From Thermoanaerobaculia bacterium (GTDB lineage Bacteria; Acidobacteriota; Thermoanaerobaculia; Multivoradales; UBA5704): a stretch of 7,588 nucleotides of DNA. The notes under the pieces were generated by a model, which saw only the letters and a program-made list of their open reading frames with translations, had not been told where the DNA came from and made no database searches. Below are positions 1-4,909 of the stretch, in pieces. Made by a program: the position numbers and the translations under genes. The number at the start of each line of letters is the position of its first letter. Within the stretch, counting starts at the first letter, position 1. Where the stretch lies: assembly GCA_025937035.1 (NCBI GenBank), contig JAICSG010000173.1, positions 1 through 7,588 of the forward strand. Reading direction: 5' to 3'.

Positions 1-399
1 CCGCTCCCGCGCCAGGTCCCGCAGAGGTCGCCAGGCCCAGGCGATCGGCCCCTTGTTGCAGGTGATGGCGTGCCGCCCCCGCTCCATGGCCGTCCGGAGA
101 TGCCCGATCGCGGCGGCTCCCCGGCCCTGGATGTCGAGCGGCGTCATCTCCACCGCAACGTCGTAGTCCAGGGTGCGGAGCGCCTCTTCGCTGGAGAGCG
201 CCAAGGGGAACCGGCTCTGCTCCGCGAGCACCTTTCGCAGGTCGAGACCGTCCGGATCGGCGACGCCGCCCCGCGATCCCGTGGTGATTCCGATGATGGA
301 GACGTCGAGGTCCGCGAGACCCGGGTAGGACACGCGGTCCACCAGGATCTCCGCCAGCCGGCGGCCGACGTTGCCGAAGCCGAGGAGGAGGAGCTTCAT
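1..399 (-). CDS. hom: Homoserine dehydrogenase, N-terminal part (cut by window edge)
   Basis: Probable homoserine dehydrogenase, which reduces aspartate semialdehyde to homoserine with NAD(P)H in the cytoplasmic threonine/methionine branch of the aspartate pathway. Reading on the minus strand from ATG at 399-397 gives 133 codons open to base 1. The start MKLLLLGFGNVGRRLAEIL is a Rossmann dinucleotide-binding glycine motif (G7, G9, G12). Residues 112-119 (ITCNKGPI) match the family's conserved T-x-NK-x-x-x-A signature with the NAD(P)/substrate-site lysine (K116). No aspartokinase domain precedes it, so this is the monofunctional form; substrate-binding and any ACT domains lie outside the window. 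No Shine-Dalgarno is visible. A TAGAAT hexamer sits 6 bases upstream of the ATG, suggesting a leaderless message. The gene follows a terminator, so it is probably not co-transcribed with the Spy-like gene. Another Rossmann dehydrogenase is possible but less likely given the NKGPIA segment. Confidence 0.85.
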   Translation of the reverse strand, partial: MKLLLLGFGNVGRRLAEILVDRVSYPGLADLDVSIIGITTGSRGGVADPDGLDLRKVLAEQSRFPLALSSEEALRTLDYDVAVEMTPLDIQGRGAAAIGHLRTAMERGRHAITCNKGPIAWAWRPLRDLARER

Positions 400-419
400 G
401 CCGCCATTCTAACGGCGGC
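400..419 (-). promoter_or_regulatory. Candidate -10 (TAGAAT) inside a small hairpin at the hom start
   Basis: On the minus strand TAGAAT (411-406) matches the TATAAT consensus at 5 of 6 positions and ends 6 bases before the hom ATG at 399, the spacing expected for a leaderless transcript. It lies in the loop of a GCCGCC/GGCGGC inverted repeat (400-405 and 414-419). No convincing -35 is present: the expected place falls in the T-tract of the upstream terminator. The promoter reading is an inference from one hexamer and its position. Confidence 0.35.
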
Positions 420-425
420 CCGGGC

Positions 426-466
426 AAAAAAATCGGGCCGGCCCGTGCGCGAACGGACCGGCCCCG
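426..466 (-). terminator. Rho-independent terminator of the Spy-like gene
   Basis: Reading the minus strand downstream of the TAA at 489-487, a GC-rich arm (466-453, CGGGGCCGGTCCGT) pairs with 446-434 (ACGGGCCGGCCCG) through about 13 pairs, with one bulge and one G-T pair, around a 6-base loop. A run of seven T (432-426) follows one base later. This is a textbook intrinsic terminator, about 20 bases after the stop codon. It should separate the Spy-like transcript from hom. Confidence 0.9.
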
Positions 467-486
467 AGAGGTCGGAGCGAGAGCTA

Positions 487-954
487 TTAAAACTCCGGCG
501 CCGCGTCAGGGCCGCCGAAGGAGGGATGTCCACCGTGGGCCTGGTGGAGCTGATCGAGCTTGGTCTTCTGGTCGGGGGTGAGGAGAGCGCTGAGCTTGGT
601 CTTGAAATCCTCGTGCAGGCTCTTGAGCTGCAGCATTGTGGCGTGAGCCGCGATCGTCTTCTGGCCGATCTCGGTGGCGTTCGGGTTGACGCCGTCGAGC
701 AGGGTCTTGACCTCGGCCATCTGCTGGCGGTGCTGCTGCATCAGCGGCTGGGCCTTGGCCATCAGGTCCTGGTGGAGCTTGGTCACGGCGGCCTGCTGGT
801 CGGCGGTGAGGTTGAGGGCCTTGGTGAGGAAGGCCTCGTGATTGGACATCATCCCCTTGCCATGCATGCCGTGGCCGTGCATCTGCGCCTGGACGGCGAA
901 GGAGGCCCCCAGCACCAGGGCGGCGCTCAGGACCAGGGTGAGAATCCTTTTCAT
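487..954 (-). CDS. Exported Spy/CpxP-like LTxxQ protein, His/Met-rich
   Basis: A 155-residue predicted periplasmic protein. Residues 1-23 form a signal peptide (MKRI, then a hydrophobic stretch ending ASFAVQA). The mature N-terminus is rich in His and Met (MHGHGMHGKGMM, 25-36), which could bind Cu, Ni or Zn. The rest is predicted helical with two LTxxQ motifs, LTADQQ (49-54) and LTPDQK (125-130), the hallmark of the Spy/CpxP/CnrX-like family: periplasmic chaperones or stress-sensor modulators that inhibit a kinase or protect unfolded proteins. A good Shine-Dalgarno (AAAGGAGAT) lies 6 bases before the ATG at 954. It lies downstream of the response regulator gene on the same strand and ends at a strong terminator. 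The 123-base gap upstream holds a 24-bp element shared with the promoter of the gene at 3722, so it probably has its own regulator-controlled promoter. It may act as feedback inhibitor or as output chaperone; the sequence cannot decide. Confidence 0.85.
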   Translation of the reverse strand: MKRILTLVLSAALVLGASFAVQAQMHGHGMHGKGMMSNHEAFLTKALNLTADQQAAVTKLHQDLMAKAQPLMQQHRQQMAEVKTLLDGVNPNATEIGQKTIAAHATMLQLKSLHEDFKTKLSALLTPDQKTKLDQLHQAHGGHPSFGGPDAAPEF

Positions 955-1002
955 CTCGATCTCCTTTCAAGACGCCGCTCGCTTGCGGCGCCGTCGTTTA
1001 CC

Positions 1003-1073
1003 GGGGATCAGCTTAGGGCCGTCAGGGCCCACAGTCCTCAAGGAACCGCAAGGAATTTGTAAGCGTTGTAAAG
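1003..1073 (-). promoter_or_regulatory. Regulator box and promoter of the Spy-like gene (site A)
   Basis: On the minus strand, positions 1073-1050 read CTTTACA, then three bases (ACG), then CTTACAAATTCCTT. This gives TTACA half-sites repeated at a 9-bp period, typical of OmpR-family regulator sites; its complement reads GTAAG-N4-GTAAA, close to the E. coli CpxR box GTAAA-N5-GTAAA. The element matches site B (3635-3658) at 22 of 24 positions. Exactly 31 bases downstream is CCCTAAGCTGAT, whose TAAGCT (1015-1010) is a plausible -10; site B has CCCTACCCTGAG at the identical distance. No good -35 lies 17 bases before it, as expected for an activator-dependent promoter. The predicted start near 1003 leaves a leader of about 48 bases, which holds an imperfect 8-bp GC hairpin just ahead of the Shine-Dalgarno. 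Sequence and spacing are seen; regulator identity is inferred. Confidence 0.65.
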
Positions 1074-1077
1074 CACC

Positions 1078-1791
1078 TCAGCCGGCGAAACGGTAGCCCC
1101 GCCGGTGCACGGTCAGGATCAGCTCGGGGCGCGACGGATTGCGCTCCAGCTTCTGGCGCAGGGAGGCGACGTGGACGTCCACCGTGCGGGTGGTGGGCAT
1201 GGCGTCGTATCCCCAGACCTTGTCGAGCAGCTCGTCGCGGGTGAGCAGCGCGCCCCGGTTCTGGATGAAATAGGCCAGGAGCTTGAACTCCAGGGCCGAG
1301 AGCGGCACCGGCTCCCCGCCCTTGAAGACCTCGGCGCGGCGGAAGTCCACCCGCACGTCGCCGAAGGAGTAGGTGCCGGCCTGGGCCGAGGAGGGTGTGC
1401 GGGCGCGGCGGAACAGGGCCTCCATGCGGGCCAGCAGCTCGATCATCTCGAACGGCTTGGCGACGTAGTCGTCCGCGCCCAGCTTGAGCCCCACCACCCG
1501 GTCGACCACCTGCCCGCGGGCGGTGAGCATGACGATCGGCACCTGAATCCCCCGCGACCGCAGCTCGCGGCAGACCTCGAAGCCGTCCCGCCGCGGCAGC
1601 ATCACGTCCAGGAGGATGAGATCGAACGACCCTTCGAGGGCCCTGGAGAGCCCCTCCTCGCCGTCGGCGGCGTTTTCGACCTGGTACCCCTCGCTGAGCA
1701 GGCGGTCGGTGAGGGTGAGGACCAGGCTGGGCTCGTCCTCCACCAGGAGGATGCGCCGGGCCGTCGCGGGAGTGGGCTCGGCCGCCGTCAC
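1078..1791 (-). CDS. OmpR/PhoB-family response regulator
   Basis: A 237-residue two-component response regulator, a DNA-binding transcription factor phosphorylated by the kinase encoded immediately upstream. The receiver domain (about 12-125) has the acidic pocket E18/D19, the phospho-acceptor D62 in LILLDVMLP, the switch T90 (VMLTAR) and K112 in the K-P-F motif. A winged-helix output domain spans about 142-236, with a recognition-helix region TRTVDVHVASLRQKLE and the terminal wing RRGYRF. The start is GTG at 1791-1789, overlapping the kinase stop by 4 bases (GTGA), with GGAGG (1803-1799) 7 bases upstream, so translation is probably coupled. The family normally binds tandem direct repeats. 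Two TTACA-repeat elements flank this operon (1050-1073 and 3635-3658) and are its obvious candidate targets. The domain layout is like PhoB, CpxR or CusR, but assignment to one of these would be unsafe. Confidence 0.93.
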   Translation of the reverse strand: MTAAEPTPATARRILLVEDEPSLVLTLTDRLLSEGYQVENAADGEEGLSRALEGSFDLILLDVMLPRRDGFEVCRELRSRGIQVPIVMLTARGQVVDRVVGLKLGADDYVAKPFEMIELLARMEALFRRARTPSSAQAGTYSFGDVRVDFRRAEVFKGGEPVPLSALEFKLLAYFIQNRGALLTRDELLDKVWGYDAMPTTRTVDVHVASLRQKLERNPSRPELILTVHRRGYRFAG

Positions 1792-3581
1792 GCCGGCGCC
1801 TCCACGGCCGCGAGGGTCTCGTCGGCCTCCAGGGCGGGCAGGCGCAGGGTGAAGGCCGTCCCCTCGGGGCCGGTGGCCACGGTGACCTTACCACCGTGCG
1901 CCTCGGCGATGTGGCGCACCAGGCTCAGGCCCAGACCGCTGCCGGGGACTCCCGCCGTGGCCCCGTCCCGGCCGCGGAAGAAGGGCTCGAAGAGGTGCGG
2001 CAGGTCCTCCTTGCGGATGCCCGGGCCGCGGTCGGAGACCGTGATCTCCACCGGCCCCGCAGGGTCCCGCCGCACCCGCACGCCGATCCACGCTCCCCGG
2101 CCGCCGTACTTGACGGCGTTCTCGATCAGGTTGGCCACCGCCCGGCGCAGGGCCGCGGCGTCCACCATGACGGAGGGGAGGCCGGGCTCGATCTCCCGCT
2201 CGACCTGGATGCGCTTCTCCTGGAGAAGCCAACGGCAGTCCTGAAGGGCGCCGACGACGATCTCCTCCACGCCGGCCGGACGCGGGTGATAGACCCGGCG
2301 GCCCGACTGGATGCCGGCGAACTCCAGCGCCTGCCCCACCATGTCGGAGAGGCGCCGCCCCTCGCTTTCGATCAACACCCCATAGCGCTTCACCTGGGTG
2401 GGATCGGCCACCACGCCGTCGGCGAGGTTCTGCCCGGCCGAGCGGATGGCGGTCAGCGGCGTGTGCAACTCGTGGGTGACGCCGGCCACGAACTCGATCT
2501 GTTGCCGGGCCAGCCGCTGCGCCCGCTGGGCGGCGACGAACATCAGGCCGGAGGTGACGCCCAGCAGCCCCAGGATGCCGAGGCTGATCGCCAGGTTGCG
2601 CCGGCGGATGGCGGTCACCGCCTCCTCCAGGGTGCCGTCGCGGTGCTTGAGCACCAGCCGCCAGGCGCCGTACCCCCGATGATGCCCCTCGAACGGCTGC
2701 ACCCCCATGCGGGGCCAGGCGGACTCGGGGTGCCGCTCGGGATGCCGGGGGTGCATCGTCAACCCGTGCTCGGTCGAGAGCGTCCGCAGCTCCTCGAACG
2801 GCCGCAGGCCGAACATCCCCACCTGCAGATCGCCCTCCTTCAAGGAGGAGACGGGGAATTTGGGATCGGAGACGAAGAGGAGCCGCTTCGGGTCCTGGGT
2901 CTCGCGCACGGCCACGACATATTCGTTCCCCCGCGGGCCCGTGAAATATCGCTGGGTCAGGGCCGGCAGGATCTCCCGATCGATCGTCTGCGGATCGAAC
3001 CGCACCAGCAGATGGGTGCCGGTCAGCGGATCGTCGGTCCGCGTGCCCGGCGGCGGCTGGAAGGAGAGGGGGATGAGCAGCCCGGAGACCTCACCCGCCA
3101 GGGTCATTCCCAGGCCGAAGCCGCGGGCCTCCGGGTGCGCCGTGACCGCGTCCACGTGGCGCCGCGTCTCGGCCAACTCGGGGGTCCAGGAGGTGGGGAC
3201 GAAACGGTGCTCCTCCGGCCGGAGGATCTCGAGCTGGGCCCCGCCCTTGGCCGGCCGGATGAGATAGACCTCCTTCACCAAGCTGGGATACGGGGCCTCG
3301 GAAATCCAGCGGTCGTACTGGCTGGAGACGTGCTCGATCCGCTGGTCGGCCGGCACCGCGGGGCTCGGATGGAAGTAGAGGAACGCCCGGGCCACCTCGC
3401 GATCGAAATCCTCGCTGAAATGGGCGCCGTCCCGCAGAACGCTCGCCTTCATCCGCTGCTGCTCCAGCGCGCTCACCTTGCCGCTCCAGTGATACTGGAG
3501 GGTGGCGAGCATGGCGAGCAGGATCACCAGCGCCACCGGAATGGCGAGAGGAAGCTTTTGCGCGAGCCTCCGGGGTCTCAT
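1788..3581 (-). CDS. Membrane sensor histidine kinase
   Basis: A 597-residue sensor kinase. It has an N-terminal membrane segment (about 10-29), a large extracytoplasmic region (about 31-327) that matches no sensor domain I can name, a second membrane segment (about 330-350), then the kinase core. The H-box is FVAGVTHELHTPLTAIR with phospho-acceptor H370. The ATP-binding domain has the N-box (LIENAVKYG, N484/N488), G1 (DRGPGIRKED, D517), the F-box (LFEPFFRG) and G2 (GSGLGLSL, 547-554), all intact. No HAMP domain is evident between membrane segment 2 and the H-box. I chose the ATG at 3581. An in-frame start at 3749 would add 56 residues with no signal character and would translate through the shared regulator element at 3635-3658. 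No Shine-Dalgarno precedes 3581. A TACACT hexamer 8 bases upstream suggests a leaderless message. The kinase comes before its regulator, the reverse of the common order. Confidence 0.9.
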   Translation of the reverse strand: MRPRRLAQKLPLAIPVALVILLAMLATLQYHWSGKVSALEQQRMKASVLRDGAHFSEDFDREVARAFLYFHPSPAVPADQRIEHVSSQYDRWISEAPYPSLVKEVYLIRPAKGGAQLEILRPEEHRFVPTSWTPELAETRRHVDAVTAHPEARGFGLGMTLAGEVSGLLIPLSFQPPPGTRTDDPLTGTHLLVRFDPQTIDREILPALTQRYFTGPRGNEYVVAVRETQDPKRLLFVSDPKFPVSSLKEGDLQVGMFGLRPFEELRTLSTEHGLTMHPRHPERHPESAWPRMGVQPFEGHHRGYGAWRLVLKHRDGTLEEAVTAIRRRNLAISLGILGLLGVTSGLMFVAAQRAQRLARQQIEFVAGVTHELHTPLTAIRSAGQNLADGVVADPTQVKRYGVLIESEGRRLSDMVGQALEFAGIQSGRRVYHPRPAGVEEIVVGALQDCRWLLQEKRIQVEREIEPGLPSVMVDAAALRRAVANLIENAVKYGGRGAWIGVRVRRDPAGPVEITVSDRGPGIRKEDLPHLFEPFFRGRDGATAGVPGSGLGLSLVRHIAEAHGGKVTVATGPEGTAFTLRLPALEADETLAAVEAPA

Positions 3582-3589
3582 GGCGAGAG

Positions 3590-3595
3590 AGTGTA
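3590..3595 (-). promoter_or_regulatory. Candidate -10 of the kinase operon (near-leaderless)
   Basis: On the minus strand TACACT (3595-3590) ends 8 bases before the kinase ATG, and no ribosome binding site lies in between. If it is the -10, transcription would begin at or next to the start codon. No recognisable -35 sits 17 bases upstream, but regulator site B begins about 40 bases upstream, so autoregulation is possible. Weak evidence: one 4-of-6 hexamer plus position. Confidence 0.3.
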
Positions 3596-3634
3596 ACAGG
3601 GGGGCCCGCTCCCGGAGATTCCGCGGCGGGCAGA

Positions 3635-3698
3635 CTTTACACCCCTTACAAATTCCTTTCCTTGACCTGAAGACTCGCCCCCTCCGCCGCCCTACCCT
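3635..3698 (+). promoter_or_regulatory. Regulator box and promoter of the lipocalin-like gene (site B)
   Basis: Positions 3635-3658 read CTTTACA, then CCC, then CTTACAAATTCCTT, the second copy of the element found at 1050-1073 (two mismatches in 24). As at site A, 31 bases separate its end from a CCCTA block; here TACCCT (3693-3698) is the -10 candidate. A TTGACC at 3662-3667 looks like a -35 but sits 25 bases from that -10, too far for a standard promoter. The element lies between the divergent kinase gene and the gene starting at 3722, so it could serve both. It is oriented toward 3722 in the same sense as site A toward the Spy-like gene. Confidence 0.65.
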
Positions 3699-3721
3699 GA
3701 GCCCGAACGAGGAGGTCGACG

Positions 3722-4432
3722 ATGAAAGGACATGGACGCAAGCTGGCATGGATCTTCGGGCTGCTGGCCCTGGCCGGATGGGCCACGCTCCTCCGGGCCG
3801 CGGACAAGCCCGCGCCGCAGCAGCACCCCAGCCTGGCCGGCACCTGGACGCTGAACGAAGACCTCACCGCCCGCATGCGTGAGGACGACCAGCAGGGCGC
3901 CCCTCGCAGCGGCGGCGGCTTCGGAGGCGGGATGGGCCGGCGTGGCGGGGGTGGCGGCCGTCGGGGAGGCGGCCGCTATCCCGGAGGCTCCCCCGGCGGC
4001 GCGGAGAGGCCCGGAGGGGAGCAGCGCGAATCCGAAGAAGGCCAGCGCTCCAACTTCGCCGCGCTCGACACCCTCACCATCACCCAGAGCGGCAACCAGG
4101 TGACGGTCACCGATAAGGAAGGGCACGCCCGCGTCTTCCGCGCCGACGGCACCAAGGTCCACGACGACAAGGCGTTCGGCGGCCCGGCCGAGGTCCAGGC
4201 GAGTTGGGACACGGAGAGCGGCGGTCTGGTGGTGCAAGTCAAGCCCGACAAGGGACCGAAGCGAACCGAGTCCTACATCGTCTCCAACGACGGCAAGCAC
4301 CTCTACGTCGTCCTCACCCTGGAAGGCGAACGGGGCTCCCGGAAGATCCGCCGCGCCTACGACCCGGCCGCTCCCGAGGAGAAGCCGGCGCCGCCGCCCC
4401 CGGCTTCGGGAGAGGAGACGGAGCTGGCGTAG
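3722..4432 (+). CDS. Exported lipocalin-like protein with glycine-rich insert
   Basis: A 236-residue predicted periplasmic or secreted protein of unknown role. Residues 1-27 are a signal peptide (KGHGRK, a hydrophobic core, then LLRAA). After SLAGTWTLNEDL (37-48), the 'GTW-x-L' opening of small lipocalin/META-like beta folds, comes a low-complexity Gly/Arg-rich stretch (about 63-100), then a beta-rich region. That region has repeated strand-turn signatures, ITQSGNQVTVTD (120-131), YIVSNDGKHLYVVLTLEG (185-202) and RKIRRAYDPA, typical of 'amount of X detected after treatment' lipocalin-like proteins common in Acidobacteriota. The tail is Pro/Glu-rich. GAGGAGG (3709-3715) lies 6 bases before the ATG. 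Divergent from the kinase operon and preceded by regulator site B, it is a likely member of that regulon. The Gly-rich block interrupts the fold between its first strand and the rest. Function unknown; envelope maintenance is only a guess. Confidence 0.82.
   Translation: MKGHGRKLAWIFGLLALAGWATLLRAADKPAPQQHPSLAGTWTLNEDLTARMREDDQQGAPRSGGGFGGGMGRRGGGGGRRGGGRYPGGSPGGAERPGGEQRESEEGQRSNFAALDTLTITQSGNQVTVTDKEGHARVFRADGTKVHDDKAFGGPAEVQASWDTESGGLVVQVKPDKGPKRTESYIVSNDGKHLYVVLTLEGERGSRKIRRAYDPAAPEEKPAPPPPASGEETELA
4381..4407 (+). repeat. Perfect 8-bp inverted repeat near the end of the lipocalin-like gene
   Basis: GAAGCCGG (4381-4388) and CCGGCTTC (4400-4407) form a perfect stem around an 11-base GC-rich loop within the Pro-rich tail codons. 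No T-run follows, so it is not an intrinsic terminator. It may be a chance product of GC-rich proline and lysine codons, or may stabilise the 3' end of the message. Confidence 0.3.
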
Positions 4433-4447
4433 GTTTCCGGGCCTACG
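4428..4447. repeat. Inverted repeat spanning two convergent stop codons
   Basis: CGTAGG (4428-4433) and CCTACG (4442-4447) flank the 8-base sequence TTTCCGGG. The left arm contains the TAG of the lipocalin-like gene and the right arm contains, on the minus strand, the TAG of the small exported protein. Only 10 bases separate the two genes. The 6-bp stem is short and lacks T-tracts, so any bidirectional-terminator role is uncertain. Confidence 0.35.
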
Positions 4448-4787
4448 GCACCCCCTTGAGCGCGCGCTTCCGCGTCTGCAGCGAAGCGCGCCCACCCGCC
4501 AGAGCGGTGGATTGGAACGTGCCACGGACCCGCTCCAGGCTCGTTTCCAGAAACTCGATCTGGCGGTCCTCGGCGAGCAAGGCTTCGCTCGCATCGGAGA
4601 GCTCGGAGAGCACCTGGATCTCCCGCCTGACCTCCTCCGTCCGGGCCCGCAAGGCGGACGTGTAGAGGCTGACGCTTCTCTGAGCCTCCGAGAACGCCCG
4701 CGCGGAGTCGGGGGGCTCCTGGGACACCACGGCCTGGGAGGCGAGGACAAGGAGCACGACAGGCACAATGCGCACGATCCTGGGCAT
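4443..4787 (-). CDS. Small exported coiled-coil protein, function unknown
   Basis: A 114-residue protein I do not recognise. It starts with a clear signal peptide (MPRIVRIVPVVLLVLASQAVVSQ, about residues 1-22), followed by a strongly helical, charged segment (about 28-95) with heptad-like spacing of Leu/Ala and many Glu/Arg/Ser, and a basic C-terminus (RKRALKGVP). There is no lipobox cysteine. GGAG stands 9 bases before the ATG at 4787. The overlapping plus-strand reading (4512-4820) has no signal peptide and a less protein-like composition, so I prefer the minus strand. It converges on the lipocalin-like gene (10-base gap) and diverges from the SIR2-TIR gene (122-base gap). Size, export and helical character resemble LTxxQ-type or other small periplasmic coiled coils, but no LTxxQ motif is present. 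Confidence 0.65.
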   Translation of the reverse strand: MPRIVRIVPVVLLVLASQAVVSQEPPDSARAFSEAQRSVSLYTSALRARTEEVRREIQVLSELSDASEALLAEDRQIEFLETSLERVRGTFQSTALAGGRASLQTRKRALKGVP

Positions 4788-4820
4788 GGCAGATCTCCGC
4801 GACCGCCGGTCTGGGTTTGA

Positions 4821-4852
4821 GCTCGTTCCTGCCTTTTTACGGAGGAACGAGC
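4821..4852. promoter_or_regulatory. Perfect 10-bp inverted repeat upstream of the SIR2-TIR cassette
   Basis: GCTCGTTCCT (4821-4830) and AGGAACGAGC (4843-4852) are exact reverse complements around a 12-base spacer containing a T5 run. It lies in the 122-base gap between divergent genes. Neither strand has a T-tract after the stem, which argues against an intrinsic terminator. Its right arm ends about 20 bases before TATGAT (4872-4877), a good -10 candidate for the SIR2-TIR gene, so the arm overlaps the expected -35 zone. A dimeric repressor site is the simplest reading, and an RNA hairpin in a longer leader is the alternative. Confidence 0.5.
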
Positions 4853-4871
4853 GGCTCTGTCCAGGTTAGGC

Positions 4872-4877
4872 TATGAT
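4872..4877 (+). promoter_or_regulatory. Candidate -10 of the SIR2-TIR/STAND operon
   Basis: TATGAT matches TATAAT at 5 of 6 positions and lies 32 bases before the ATG at 4910, leaving room for a short leader with the Shine-Dalgarno GAGGAG (4896-4901). The expected -35 position (about 4849-4854, GAGCGG) is poor and overlaps the end of the inverted repeat. The promoter may therefore be weak or factor-dependent. Confidence 0.4.
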
Positions 4878-4909
4878 TCTAGACCAATCCTTCTCGAGGA
4901 GCCCAGTGT

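Noticed and set aside
70..1062. Plus-strand open frame of 330 codons across hom, the terminator and the Spy-like gene
   Set aside because: It reads through a strong minus-strand terminator and two recognisable minus-strand genes.
1105..2244. Plus-strand open frame of 379 codons across the regulator-kinase junction
   Set aside because: It is antisense to a complete response regulator and the kinase core, and its composition is typical of a complement-strand artefact.
1896..3596. Long plus-strand open frame of 566 codons opposite the histidine kinase
   Set aside because: The minus strand encodes a complete kinase with H, N, G1 and G2 boxes. The plus-strand product is His/Gly/Arg/Pro-rich with no domain, as expected from the complement of GC-rich codons.
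3662..3667. TTGACC as a standard -35 for the gene at 3722
   Set aside because: No -10 lies 16-18 bases downstream; the best candidate is 25 bases away and is better explained by the fixed spacing from the regulator box.
3582..3749. Extended N-terminus of the kinase from ATG at 3749
   Set aside because: The extra 56 residues lack signal or membrane character, the reading crosses the conserved regulator element, and it would overlap the start of the divergent exported gene at 3722.
4821..4852. Inverted repeat as an intrinsic terminator
   Set aside because: No T-run follows the stem on either strand, and the repeat lies between divergent gene starts, where a terminator is not expected.
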